Source: Hepsetus odoe (Eukaryota; Chordata; Actinopteri; Characiformes; Hepsetidae). Taken from it: a DNA stretch of 64,000 nt. The stretch is taken from contig CM029384.1 in NCBI GenBank assembly GCA_017165825.1, positions 14,614,715 to 14,678,714 on the forward strand, written 5' to 3'. Shown here in pieces: positions 1-11,253 of this stretch. The notes beneath the pieces were generated by a model, which saw nothing but the letters and a program-made list of their open reading frames with translations, was not told where the DNA came from and did no database searches. Each line of letters opens with the position of its first letter. The first letter of the stretch is position 1. A program made the translations under genes and the position numbers.

Positions 1-524
1 AATAAATAAAAAAAATAAATGCAGACATACCATCTGAAGGAAGAGAATTAGACATTCAATCTGATTAGTGACTTCAGTCTTTAAGAGCAGTGATTCTATT
101 CTCCATCCTGAAGGCTACCCTACCAAACATGTTTCAGGATTTTTTGTTTGTTGCTCAGTTAGCCATGTGCAGTGGAACCATGGAATATTTGAGGATTTAG
201 TTGCCCTCCTGGACCAGGATTTAGAACCATTGTGCTAGATTGCAAAAGAGACAGACTGGGGACAATAAGGCAATGTTAGAACCCCTTTATGCTGCTTCAT
301 GTTACCTGTTAATGACTAAACACAACTTTGATCCATTTTATTCTGTCAGTAAGGGAAGGAAGCTGTGTTTACAAGACCCAGATTATAGTAGAAGAAAACA
401 TTAAATAAACATGTTCAGTACAACAAGAATAATAATATGATTTATTTCTTGAATTGACTACTTGAGTCCATAAGTAAAGAAACCCTACTCATACTGGTGC
501 ATAATTGTGCACAGTTTTTTCCAA

Positions 525-789
525 GAACATTTGAACATTATGTATAGGCACAATGAAGAACATCTAGGTCCACTGGTCCAAACACAATGGCAGTAGCATA
601 TAAAATGAAAAACAGTCGTAAATATCCAATATAACCTCAATAAACATCTGCATCTGAACATCTGAACATTATGTATAGGCACAATGAAGAACATCTAGAA
701 CATCTATTGCTCCATAAAGAATAGATTGGTCCAAACATAATGGCAGTAGCATATAAAATGAAAAACAGTCATGAATGTCCAATATAACC
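525..789 (+). repeat. tandem direct duplication of about 115 bp
   Basis: The segment 525-636 recurs at 656-789 in the same direction. Both copies contain ACATTATGTATAGGCACAAT and TAGCATATAAAATGAAAAAC. Copy 2 carries a roughly 25-base insertion (about 701-729). Confidence 0.85.
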
Positions 790-1396
790 CCAGGGCAACA
801 AACAGAGGATCCATGTGTGTGGTACTGCACTCTTAGCCTTAGGCAAAAATGGCTTCCTCAAGGAGCTCTATGATCATGTTCAGGAGAAAAGTCATTGTCA
901 GCCAGTGGAGGTATGAACTAGTCCTTCAGTGACATGAAAAATGTCACACAAAAAAAAAAACTTCAGACACAAGACAGCTGTCATAGGCCCATCTCCTCTG
1001 TTCTAAGAGACACGATGGCTGGCTTTTCTAGTCTCAAGGGACGTAAGGGCCACGCTTCAGCCTGCCATATCAATTGTGCTTCTGACTATATTGGAGCCTT
1101 GGGCGAAAGCTTAAAATATTGCAGCTGGATTGGTAAGTTGATTGACAATCATTTGGCAGGGACTGTAGGTGTTGTGTAGAATGGAAACCAGGGTAGGGGT
1201 CATGGCTTTTGCATGTTTAAAATACTATATTTAACCTTTCTCTTTCTCTTTCACACATACACACACACACACACACAGGACAATAACTGGCCAATGTCTC
1301 AGTCCTGAAGTTGACTCTGGGTTATTGTTTTTGTGTGTGTGCTGGAGCTAACAGAACCCATTTTCAATACCAGAACATGTTGGGCAGGCAAGAAAT

Positions 1397-1605
1397 GGGG
1401 TGGTGGTGGTCTAGTGGAAGGGTACTTCCCTACGGACCTCTGAATCAAGAGATCCCAGGTTCGAATCCCATCTCCAGCACTACCCCCACTGGGTTCCTGA
1501 GCAAGACCCTTAACCCCGAGTTGCTCCAGAGGGACTGTCCCTGTAATTAGGATGTGGAAGTCGCTCTGGATAAGAGCGTCTGCTAAATGCCGTAAATGTA
1601 AATGT
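1397..1605 (+). mobile_element. tRNA-derived SINE, family A (complete)
   Basis: The head has a tRNA-type A box (TGGTCTAGTGG) and B box (GGTTCGAATCC). The body reads CTGAGCAAGACCCTTAACCC and the tail GGATAAGAGCGTCTGCTAAATG plus TAAATGTAAATG, a LINE-like end common in fish SINEs. AAGAAATG flanks both sides (1390-1397 and 1606-1613) as a target duplication. Confidence 0.88.
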
Positions 1606-1960
1606 AAGAAATGTCTTGAGCCAGATCCTGAGTTATGTCAAGACCTTTACCTTGCATTACAGACAGATTATTAACAGGAAGGCTGCTGTTTCAGTCATCC
1701 ATGTGAAAGAAAGACAATGTAATGATAAAGTGTTGCAGATATTTTGGGATCTGAGGGCACTTTTGACAATGGACATTATGTCACACAAGCCGTCACACTT
1801 AACAAACATTAACACATGTAGCAGTTTCAGCAGCGTTTGCATCTGTGGTCCATGATAGTCAGAGCAAGCACCACTCTGAGATCAGATGACCTTGTGTTTA
1901 GCTGCTGTGGGGAGGGCAGAGCTGATAAGAAGAAAATCCAATTGCTACTGCAGTCTAAGT

Positions 1961-1962
<2 letters not shown>

Positions 1963-2005
<43 letters not shown>
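1963..2005 (+). repeat. GT microsatellite
   Basis: Uninterrupted GT repeat, about 21 units. Confidence 0.95.
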
Positions 2006-2006
<1 letters not shown>

Positions 2007-2207
2007 TAAAAGGTCCTGACAACCACAACTAACCTACTGCAAAAGGCTCTTCTCTTTGTAAAGTTGCTTTTACTTTAAAGTAAATGTTAGAAAATATTTT
2101 GGTATGTGATGTGATGATAAACCTTATCAACCCAATTGTTTGGCTCCCCTGTATTACTCAATTAAGCAGCAACTTAAGGAATTTTCTTAAGGAGGGTTGG
2201 TCATTTC

Positions 2208-2474
2208 TGTCACGCTGGCGGGGTGTAGGAAGGACATCATCCCAGAGCTGAGAGCTTCGTATTGAACTTTAATACCAGATAACGTGCACAAAACTCATAA
2301 ACTTAATATAACAGAACATGTGTAAAACATAACATAAATAAACACAGAAGTAAGCACACAGAATGACCAGCTACCTGCTCTGATTCGTTTGGGCTTATAA
2401 CACCAGCCCCCAATGAGGCACACCTGGCACCAAATGCCCAGGTGTGCTCAATCAGAGCAGGGCGCTGGTACAAA
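2208..2474 (-). mobile_element. LTR-like unit, truncated at its 5' end
   Basis: The low end TGTCACGCTGGCGGGG is the reverse complement of the right end of the 62.6-kb unit in type. Read on the minus strand it has the same order: GAGCACACCTG, then CAGGTGTGCCTCATTGGG, then TATAAGCC, and a CTTCCTACACCCCGCC end. The start (near 2474) lacks the expected TG end. Confidence 0.6.
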
Positions 2475-2955
2475 TGGATGAAAGAAATATGTGGTATATC
2501 CTATCTATCCTTAACTAACAAACCCAAAGCATTTTTTGGGCTATATAGACTTCATAACTCAGGAATAGGTAACTTGCAGACATGAAATAGATATCACAAC
2601 CTTCATTAGGTCTTACCATCTCTGACTATACCAGCCATGGAGCAAAGCATCTGCCAGTAATCCTGCCTTAAAATCCTTTTATCTATGTGTGTGGGTGCTT
2701 TCTTCTCATGTAACTTTGACACATCTTTATCTTCTACAGATACTCAGAGTAAGGTAACCTGAGCTGAACCTTCTGCTGTTCTCATACCAGTTAAAGTCTT
2801 TTGTCTTCTGATCCTACAATGTTCTTTGAAGTGTTAAAACAAAACAGTGGAAATGGTGCCCTTTTCAATACAGGTTTTACAAAACAGGTATGAAAACAGT
2901 AAGACATGAATTAGAGGGCAAAGAATATTTAGAAACAATATATGAAGTCAGCAAT

Positions 2956-3134
2956 GTGGTGGTGGTCTAATGGTAGGGTAGTTACCTGTGGATCAAGAGG
3001 TCCCAGGTTTAGATCCCACCTCTATCACTACCAACATTGGGTTCCTGAGCAAAACCCTTAACCCTGAGTTGCTCCAGGGGGACTGTCCCTGTAATTAGGA
3101 CATGGAAGTTGCTCTGGATAAGAGCGTCTGCTGA
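2956..3134 (+). mobile_element. SINE family A
   Basis: Same head, body and tail as the copy at 1397, with a diverged A box (TGGTCTAATGG) and B box (GGTTTAGATCC). AATGTGG flanks both ends (2953-2959 and 3135-3141). Confidence 0.85.
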
Positions 3135-3819
3135 AATGTGGATGAATTCAGTTTTTGTTGTAAAATATTTAATATTTATTTTTCAATTAAAAGGTTAAGA
3201 GATTTAAGCTCTTGTTGATGCACAGTTCATGCTAATCAACCTCTAGTCCTTTAGCAGTGGTTAGTTGCTGACCATAGAAGCACTCTTGGCTTGATATTCT
3301 TGAGTGGTGAACACATTTTTGCAGTGTGATAATTTGTGCCTACTCAGTCAAAAGAGCACTTGTGAGGTCAGACACTGATGCTAGATGAGAAGGTCTGGCT
3401 CATAATCCATGTTTCAGTTCATCCCAATGGAGTCTGACTGTGCCAGGGTTGTAGAAGTAGAAATGCACATAAGGTTATCTAAAATGTCCTTTTTAACGCC
3501 ATCACCAAATATTATTGTGAGCACTATATTCTGATAGGTAGCGTTCCCATCCCTGACAGGTTCCCATCCTAGATTTCTCCATCAGGCTAGCAGTGATTCA
3601 TCACTTCAGTGAACATGTTTTCACCCCACTGTGCAATTTATCTGGAGCGTGCTCACGAAAACAAGAATGTTAGCATGTCCACTTCACCTGATGTACATGT
3701 TCTTGTACTGAGGGAGAAAGCCAGAGCTCCAGGCAGACATAGGGAAGCCATCCAAACTCAGAAAGATAGATATGACTCTAACATAGAAAGGACCAGGGCC
3801 ACCTACTGCTCTGACATTT

Positions 3820-3881
3820 GAACCCACAACCTTCCGATCCTAGACCCCATTCCCTAACCACTAGGCCACCACTGCCACAGG
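3820..3881 (-). mobile_element. SINE family B, head fragment
   Basis: On the minus strand GGCAGTGGTGGCCTAGTGGT and a GTGGGTTCAAATG B box. Only the tRNA-like head is present. Confidence 0.6.
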
Positions 3882-4896
3882 AATAACTTCACATCTCTTC
3901 CACATTCCTGGACACTCTTAGTTTAACTGATTCTCATTCCTGTTCTCTGCAGAGCATATCACCATCTCTCCAGGGTCTGGTTGCCTGCTAAAAAGTTGAG
4001 AAAAAAAAAAAAAGATTTACCTGGGATGGAAGCATTCCGACTGGGCTTGTATGCAACTTTCTCTATATTGAAACTTTTCAGAAAGCTTCAGAATACCATA
4101 AAGTATAAACTGATAGAGTCTCAAAGAAGGTGTGTCCTCAGTAGCACTCACCTATGAAGGCTCCTCATTTGCCAGATGGATAAAATGATAAGCTGGCAAG
4201 CTGAGCATTGATGGGATTTGACAGTCAAAAGGATGGTTTGTAGTAAAATGCTGTGCTGCATTTACTTAACCGAATGTGTTGCTGGCTTTTTAAAACGGAA
4301 TTTATTGGCTGTGCTTCTTGAATTCTCTTCATCAGAGGCATATGTGCAAAGTATCATGGAATGTAGGCTGCATTTCTTTAATATATTAAAAAGATCCTTC
4401 TGATTGAAACAGCCTTTGAAGACAGTGAAGCCTACCTAGATAGCAGCTTGACTTTGAAACACAATGTGTTTCAGTCTGCTTTAAGAATGAAGCATGATGC
4501 AGGGCAGCCAATTAAAGCAGAGGTAATTTACATTTACGTTAGTTTTAATAGCACAGCCTGTTTAATTACAGGGATAAAGAAGAGTTATGTCATCATCATG
4601 TGAAAACAAATTACAATGATCATGGATCATGTAGGGAAAGGAATGTAAATGCCAGAATAATGCAGGATACAGGTCCTTTAAAGTAGCTCAGTGTTCATTA
4701 TGAATTCAGCATGGTTTTATCATGGTCCTCTACTTTTTTGTCCTACTTTTTTCCAAAGCACACTGATTTCCAGCTGCAGTGCTGCTGAAAGTGCTGTGCT
4801 CTGCAGCGGCCAGTCATTTGTTTTTAAAATGGCACACAAAAGTCTGATACTCAAAGAGATAATGCTTCTGGCCCATTAGTCTCTCTCCCTCTCTCC

Positions 4897-4900
<4 letters not shown>

Positions 4901-4962
<62 letters not shown>
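4901..4962 (+). repeat. GT microsatellite
   Basis: Uninterrupted GT repeat, about 31 units, then TTGTGT. Open frames reading HTHTHT or CVCVCV here are artefacts. Confidence 0.95.
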
Positions 4963-4965
<3 letters not shown>

Positions 4966-5162
4966 TGTAAAATGAGTCAGAGAGGAAGATGGAGAACAAC
5001 CTCTGTCATCAACAGCAACAGTCATACTTTTTTCCTGGATGGGCTAAATGGGAATTCTCAATATCAATATCCTTTATCTCCTAATGTAATCTCAACTACA
5101 TTCTGCTATATCTTGCTGTGGTTTAGTGTAGGTGTGCAAATTTTATGTGCATGTATTCCACA

Positions 5163-5246
5163 AAGTGAAAGTGACAACCTATTGGGAAGGGGTTCAAACC
5201 CCCAATCAGGTGGCCAACACCCTAACCACTAGGCCACCGCTGCCTG
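5163..5246 (-). mobile_element. SINE family B, internally deleted
   Basis: GGCAGCGGTGGCCTAGTGGT head and GGTTTGAACCCC B box on the minus strand are joined to a short CACTTTCACTT tail. Most of the body is missing. Confidence 0.6.
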
Positions 5247-5729
5247 ATAAGTCCAAATCAAAGATCACCACTTATCGGAGGATGTGAAGCTTATGATAAT
5301 GAAAAAGAATGATCCATTGCTCATGTTACATGTTTCTATTTTTTTATTAATTTATTTATTTTATTAATTTATTATTTATTTATTGTTTGAACCAATAGGA
5401 CATGCACAGGACTATGTATTATGTAAAGAAAACAATAAATGAATGCAAATCAAAGAATGTAAGACTGTAATAAAAAACGATTTCAAAACTAAAAGTCTAA
5501 ACTTAAAATACACACATTTCACAAGATGTATTTTAAAAGATTAAAATACATGCACTGCCCTTAAATACATCCTTTTAAAGTAATGGTTGTGCCTTACAGG
5601 GCAAAACTTAATTCAGCCTAAAAATTCTGTTTAGAATTAAGAGTCACTGTCTGCATCTTATCTTTATAGTGCAGCCTTTAACATGCATACAAAAATGTCT
5701 AGTTTTTCCATCCATCCATTTTCTCCCGC

Positions 5730-8168
5730 TTATCCGAGGTCGGGTCGCGGGGGCAGCAGCTCCAGCAGGGATGCCCAGACTTCCCTCTCTCCGGCCACTT
5801 CTTCCAGCTCCTCCAGGCGGATCCCAAGGCGTTCCCAGGCCAGCCGAGAGACATAGTCTCTCCAGCGTGTCCTGGGTCTTCCCCGGGGTCTCTTTCCGGT
5901 GGGACGTGCCCGGAACACCTCACCAGGGAGGCGTCCAGGGGGCATCCTAATCAGATGCCCGAGCCACCTCATCTGACTCCTCTCGATGCGGAGGAGCAGC
6001 GGCTCTACTTTGAGCCCCTCCCGGATGGCTGAGCTTCTCACCCTATCTCTAAGGGAGAGTCCAGACACCCTGCGGAGGAAACTCATTTCGGCCGCTTGTA
6101 TTCGCGATCTCGTTCTTTCGGTCACTACCCACAGCTCGTGACCATAGGTGAGGGTGGGAACGTAGATCGACTGGTAAATTGAGAGCTTTGCCTTCTGGCT
6201 CAGCTCCTTCTTCACCATGACGGACCGATGCAGAGCCCGCATTACTGCAGAAGCTGCCCCGATCCGCCTGTCGATCTCCCGCTCCATTTTACCCTCACTC
6301 GTGAACAAGATCCCAAGATACTTAAACTCCTCCACTTGGGGCAAGGTCTCACTCCCAATCCTGAGAGGGCATTCCACCCTTTTCCGACTGAGGACCATGG
6401 CCTCAGATTTAGAGGTGCTGATTCTCATCCCAGCCGCTTCACACTCTGCTGCGAACCGATCCAGAGAGTGCTGAAGGTCACGGCATGATGAGGCCAACAG
6501 GACAACGTCATCTGCAAAAAGCAGAGACCCAATCCTGAGCCCACCAAACCGGACCCCCTCAACGCCCTGGCTGCGCCTAGAAATCCTGTCCATAAAAGTT
6601 ATGAACAGGATCGGTGACAAAGGGCAGCCCTGGCGGAGTCCAACCCTCACCGGGAACAGGTCCGACTTACTGCCGGCAATGCGGACCAAGCTCTGACACC
6701 GGTTGTACAGGGACCGGACAGCCCTTAACAGGGAATCCGATACCCCATACTCCCGGAGTACCCCCCACAGGAGCCCCCGAGGGACACGGTCGAATGCCTT
6801 CTCCAAGTCCACAAAGCACATGTAAACTGGTTGGGCAAACTCCCATGCACCCTCCAGGACCCTGCTAAGGGTGTAGAGCTGGTCCACTGTTCCGCGACCT
6901 GGACGAAAACCACATTGCTCCTCCTGGATCTGAGGTTCGACTATCCGACGGACCCTCCTTTCCAGGACCCCTGAATAGACTTTCCCCGGGAGGCTGAGAA
7001 GTGTGATCCCTCGATAATTGGAACACACCCTCCGGTCCCCTTTCTTAAAGAGGGGGACCACCACCCCGGTTTGCCAATCCAGAGGCACCGTCCCCGATGT
7101 CCATGCGATGTTGCAGAGGCATGTCAGCCATGACAGTCCTACAACATCCAGAGCCTTGAGGAACTCTGGGCGGATCTCATCCACTCCCGGAGCCCTGCCA
7201 CCAAGGAGCTTTTTGACCACCTTGGCAACCTCGACCCCAGAGATGGAAGAGTCCACCTCGATGTCCCCAGGCTCTGCTTCCTCCTCGGAAGGCATGTTGG
7301 TGGAATTAAGGAGGTCTTCGAAGTACTCCCCCCACCGACCCACAACGTCCCGAGTCGAGGTCAGCAGCGCATCATCCCCACTATACACTGCGTTGACCGT
7401 GCACTGCTTTCCCCTCCTGAGACGCCGGATGGTGGACCAGAATTTCCTCGAAGCCGTCTGGAAGTCCTTCTCCATGGCCTCTCCAAACTCCTCCCATGCC
7501 CGAGTTTTTTCCTCAGCAACCACCAGAGCCGCATTCCGCTTGGCCTGTCGGTACCTATCAGCTGCCTCCGGAGCCCCACTGGTCAAAAAGGCCCGGTAAG
7601 ACTCCTTCTTCAGCTTGATGGCATCCCTCACCGCTGGTGTCCACCAACGGGTTCTAGGGTTGCCACCGCGACAGGCACCGACCACCTCCCGGCCACAGCT
7701 CCGGTCAGCCGCCTTGACAATGGAGGTGCGGAACAAGGTCCATTCAGACTCAATATCCCCCACCTCCCCCGGGACGTGGTTAAAGCTTTGACGGAGGTGG
7801 GAGTTGAAGCTTGTCCTGACAGGGGACTCTGCCAGACGTTCCCAGCAGACCCTCACGATACGTTTGGGCCTACCAGGTCTGACTGGCATCCTCCCCCACC
7901 AACGAAGCCAACTCACCACCAGGTGATGGTCGGTTGACAGCTCCGCCCCTCTCTTTATCCGAGTGTCCAAGACATGGGGCCGCAAGTCCGATGACACGAC
8001 CACAAAGTTGATCATTGAACTGCGGCCTAGGGTGTCCTGGTGCCAGGTGCACATGTGGACATCCTTATGCCTGAACATGGTGTTCGTTATGGACAATCCG
8101 TGACGAGCACAAAAGTCCAATAACCAAACACCGCTCTGGTTCAGATCGGGGGGGGCCATTCCTCCCAA
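5730..8168 (-). CDS. Rex3 endonuclease C-terminus and reverse transcriptase
   Basis: This 812-codon open frame begins inside the endonuclease domain (STDHHLVV at residues 78-85, the catalytic-histidine region). It continues through a linker into a complete reverse transcriptase: APGVDEI near 326, [16 protein letters not shown] near 376, [12 protein letters not shown] near 452, [10 protein letters not shown] near 510, the catalytic FADD near 551, and EFKYLG near 614. After it comes the RTE-type C-terminal region with an [10 protein letters not shown] basic motif. No internal stop occurs over 2.4 kb. The natural product is one polyprotein with the endonuclease frame, so this ATG is only the first in-frame Met after the frame break. 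It copies the element RNA at a nicked genomic site. Confidence 0.85.
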   Translation of the reverse strand: MGGMAPPDLNQSGVWLLDFCARHGLSITNTMFRHKDVHMCTWHQDTLGRSSMINFVVVSSDLRPHVLDTRIKRGAELSTDHHLVVSWLRWWGRMPVRPGRPKRIVRVCWERLAESPVRTSFNSHLRQSFNHVPGEVGDIESEWTLFRTSIVKAADRSCGREVVGACRGGNPRTRWWTPAVRDAIKLKKESYRAFLTSGAPEAADRYRQAKRNAALVVAEEKTRAWEEFGEAMEKDFQTASRKFWSTIRRLRRGKQCTVNAVYSGDDALLTSTRDVVGRWGEYFEDLLNSTNMPSEEEAEPGDIEVDSSISGVEVAKVVKKLLGGRAPGVDEIRPEFLKALDVVGLSWLTCLCNIAWTSGTVPLDWQTGVVVPLFKKGDRRVCSNYRGITLLSLPGKVYSGVLERRVRRIVEPQIQEEQCGFRPGRGTVDQLYTLSRVLEGAWEFAQPVYMCFVDLEKAFDRVPRGLLWGVLREYGVSDSLLRAVRSLYNRCQSLVRIAGSKSDLFPVRVGLRQGCPLSPILFITFMDRISRRSQGVEGVRFGGLRIGSLLFADDVVLLASSCRDLQHSLDRFAAECEAAGMRISTSKSEAMVLSRKRVECPLRIGSETLPQVEEFKYLGILFTSEGKMEREIDRRIGAASAVMRALHRSVMVKKELSQKAKLSIYQSIYVPTLTYGHELWVVTERTRSRIQAAEMSFLRRVSGLSLRDRVRSSAIREGLKVEPLLLRIERSQMRWLGHLIRMPPGRLPGEVFRARPTGKRPRGRPRTRWRDYVSRLAWERLGIRLEELEEVAGEREVWASLLELLPPRPDLG

Positions 8169-8910
8169 TTACGCCCTTCCAGGTGTCACTGTCATTACCC
8201 ACGTGAGCATTGAAGTCCCCCAGCAGAACGATAGAGTCACCAGGAGGGACGCTCTCTAGCGCCCCCTCCAGAGACCCCAGAAAGGGTGGGTAGTCCAGAA
8301 TGCTGTTTGGCGCATAAGCGCAGACAACACTAAGGACCCGTCCCCCGACCCGAAGGCGGAGGGCCGCCACCCTCTCATCTACAGGGGTAAACCCCAATGT
8401 ACTGGCGCCAAGCCGTGGGGCAATAAGTATGCCCACACCTGCTCGGCGCCTCTCACCGGTGGCAACTCCAGAGTGGAAAAGAGTCCAGCCCCTCTCAAGG
8501 AGACTGGTTCCAGAGTCCAAGCTGTGCGTCGAGGTGAGTCCAACTATATCTAGCTGGAACTGCTCAACCTCGCGCACTAGCTCAGGCTCCTTCCCCACCA
8601 GAGAGGTGACATTCCACGTCCCTAGAGCCAGCTTCTGCAGCCGAGGATCGGACCGCCAAGGCCCCCGTTTTCGGCCACCGCCCAGCTCACAATGCACCCG
8701 ACCTCTTTGGCCCCTCCCACAGGTGGTGAGCCCATGGGAAGGGGGACCCACGTTGCCTCTTCGGGCTAAGCCCGGCCGGGCCCCATGGGTGAAGGCCCGA
8801 CCACCAGGCGCTCGCCATCGGGCCCCACCTCCAGGCCTGGCTCCAGAGGGAGGCCCCGGTGACCCACGTCCGGGCGAGGGAGAACGTCTTCCAAGGTTTT
8901 TATGCATCAT
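8065..8910 (-). pseudogene. Rex3 endonuclease domain (amino-terminal part of the polyprotein)
   Basis: This 281-codon frame starts with a Pro/Gly/Arg-rich leader (residues 1-90). It then shows exonuclease-endonuclease-phosphatase motifs: TWNVTSL near residue 98, a LTSTHS segment near 125 where many families have LQETH, CAYAPN near 197, and [12 protein letters not shown] near 229-240. After residue 250 the frame leaves the family sequence at the poly-G run, and the missing end of the domain continues in the overlapping frame of the next entry. The enzyme would nick target DNA for target-primed reverse transcription. Minus strand, upstream of and overlapping the reverse transcriptase frame by about 100 bases. 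Confidence 0.85.
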
Positions 8911-9069
8911 CAGAGGTCCTCTGAACCGCTCTTTGTCTCTTCCCTCACCTAGGACCTGTTTGCCTTGGGTGCCCCTACCAGGGGCATAAAGCCCCGGACA
9001 ACATAGCCCCCAGGATCATTGGGACACGCAAACCCCTCCACCACGATAAGGTGGCGGTTCAAGGAGGGG
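8911..9069 (-). other. Rex3 5' untranslated region
   Basis: Sequence between the 5' target-site duplication and the first ATG of the endonuclease frame. It is GC-rich and starts (minus strand) CCCCCTCCTTGAACCGCCAC. Its presence shows the copy reaches at or close to the natural 5' end. Confidence 0.6.
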
Positions 9070-9079
9070 GTCTAGTTTC

Positions 9080-11253
9080 TCATGGTGTTGAATTTTTGCC
9101 AGCTTTTAAAAGCTCATCCAGTCTCACTCATTTAAAAAATGAATGTATTTGTAATCGTAACCTGATGAATTATCTGTGAATGAATCTATGAATACCTATG
9201 AATTATTATACTACCTAATGATTTCAGCCTGGATGCAGTATTACATAACACCATGTTGAACCGTGAACACTTTTTTGGAGGAGAATGGATAACTGCTCCA
9301 CCCTGAATTGCTTGAAACAAATGTTATGTGTGAAAATGTGATTATGTCAAATTCCTTCGAATGGTACATTCAGAAGCAGTCAGTCATATGTAGTGAATCT
9401 TCACTTCGGTGCTCCCTGAGCTCTGAGACGAAAGCAGGCTCACAGCAGGAGCTACAGACTCAAAGAGACGATCACTCACTCCCTCCTGCTGTTTTCTGGG
9501 CCCAAGAGGAGGATGAGAGTCCGATGGGGAAATGAGACGGACAGACAGTGGAAAACTGAAAGTGCTTTACTGTCTCAGACTGCAGATTCATAACAGCAGT
9601 ACGGTGGATTTACTGTGTTTCTCATATGCTTTCTCTTCCTTTTCTCATTCGCTTTCTCTATCTCTCTCTCTCTCTCTCTCCCTCTCCCTCTCTGCTGCTG
9701 CTGCTGGCTAATCATTAGAGTGGAAGAGCTTGTGTTTGGTCAGTGGGAGATCCCTGATGGAAGGTGACAGAGTGTGTGTTATAGTGTTTATGGCTGTGAG
9801 TGTGTGCAGTGTGCATGTGTGCATGTGTGTATGTCACCTCGGGATCCTTTTAACACATCAAAGCTCCCAAAACTGATAAATCAAGTGCCAGGGTCCAAAG
9901 AGATTTCACCCCAATTAACCTCTCCTACAAGTCTCTCTCTCTTACCCTTTCTCTCTCTCCAATAATGACAAAGCATTCCACTTTTCCATTGTTTATAATA
10001 CCCCAAAATTACATCTATTAAGAAAATAATAAAATATATGAGACCAGACAGAACAAATCTCAACATTACTGCATTGCAGAGCATCACACATGCCATCTTC
10101 TATAACATAATTCATATGTGTTGTGTAGGGCGTACCAGGAGGCTTTTATGTGTGCATCATAAACAAAGACAGCTAAGACTATAAAATACACCACCCACTC
10201 CAAGAGGACTGATGTTTAATAGCTGCCAGACATTCAAAACAGAGACATAGTATCAGCACCAGGGTGAATACTGGATACTGTGGCATCCATGGATCTAGCC
10301 CTGCGATTATACAGACCAGTGGTTCTCTTTCCAGTCCTCAGAGATCTCCAGACCAGCCGCTGGGGTAATGTTTACTTCGTGAGACACTTTTGTTGGATTC
10401 AAGATGCAGACACTAAATGAAAATTAGATCCAGCATCTCATATCATTGATTCACAGTGGGATTAGCAAGGAATTATGCCTGGTTCCCATGATAACATTCA
10501 TCATCATGGAAATATAATCTTAGAAATAAAGACTCCCCAATAATATATAAAGTTCAAAAATATACTGCTGTATATTTTATTTTGGCAGTTGTTGTCTTTG
10601 GAGTGAATTGTTTACAAAGAGAAGAGAGGTCCCACCTCTCCCTTTTCTTCCCTGTAGTAGAAGATGATGTTCCAACATTTTACACAGACAACCAAAATGG
10701 CCAATGTTAATAACATAATTAATAAAACATATTTTATTAGAAAAGTTCTGGTGGAATGGCCACTAATCTGCAGGAAGAAACAATTATATTATTGATTGAA
10801 ACGTTCTGTAGGGAACCAAAAGGTGATTTTTCTGTGGCATACTCCAGTGAATCTTTGTTCTTTGGCATGCTCCAGGGAACCAATGTCAGTGAACCTGACA
10901 TTGTGAAAATTCTTTTTTCTTTTTCTCTTCATTGATGAACTACAGGACTGAATGGTACCTATTTATTTATTTATTTATTTATTTTTACTGGAATATTTTA
11001 GTTTATCTGAAACAGAACATGTTATAATGATGTGAAATATATATGAGTGCATGTAACACAGGCCAGTAGAATGGGATATGGGATGGGAAATGACTTACTG
11101 ATAATGATCATTTGTAATGGTGTTGACAGTACTAACAAAGCTTCATTTTCTTAAACAGTTATTAAAACAGCTTTAACTGTTTTGTGATTTTTATTGTTTT
11201 TTTTACTTTTTAGAATCAAACATTTCAGATCCATTTCAGATCCAACATTTCAG
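9080..11253. other. unique-looking spacer between two LINEs
   Basis: Only a CT/CTG repeat (about 9654-9705) and a short ATTT run (10963-10985) stand out. I see no gene or recognisable element. Confidence 0.5.

Larger units (their letters stand above)
5706..9069 (-). mobile_element. Rex3 LINE, near full length (RTE clade)
   Basis: A minus-strand non-LTR retrotransposon of about 3.36 kb. It is flanked by the direct repeat GTCTAGTTT (5697-5705 and 9070-9078), a target-site duplication. Its 3' end is the GATG-type tail seen as TCCATCCATCCATTTTC on the + strand. It encodes an apurinic-type endonuclease followed by a reverse transcriptase in two frames that overlap across a run of eight Gs (8148-8155). 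The regions 6612-6632 and 7057-7076 correspond to the primer sites widely used to amplify Rex3 from fishes, as I recall them. Most genomic Rex3 copies are 5'-truncated, so this length is notable. One frame disruption is visible, so it is probably inactive as it stands. Confidence 0.92.

Noticed and set aside
1397..1470. Possible functional tRNA genes (A and B boxes at 1.4, 16.6, 22.1, 31.6 kb and others)
   Set aside because: Each box pair is followed by the same SINE body and tail, and several have target duplications, so they are SINE heads and not tRNA genes.
4814..5232. Open frames with HTHTHT or CVCVCV runs
   Set aside because: They are translations of a GT microsatellite.
7018..7599. 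193-codon plus-strand frame
   Set aside because: It is the antisense shadow of the Rex3 reverse transcriptase.
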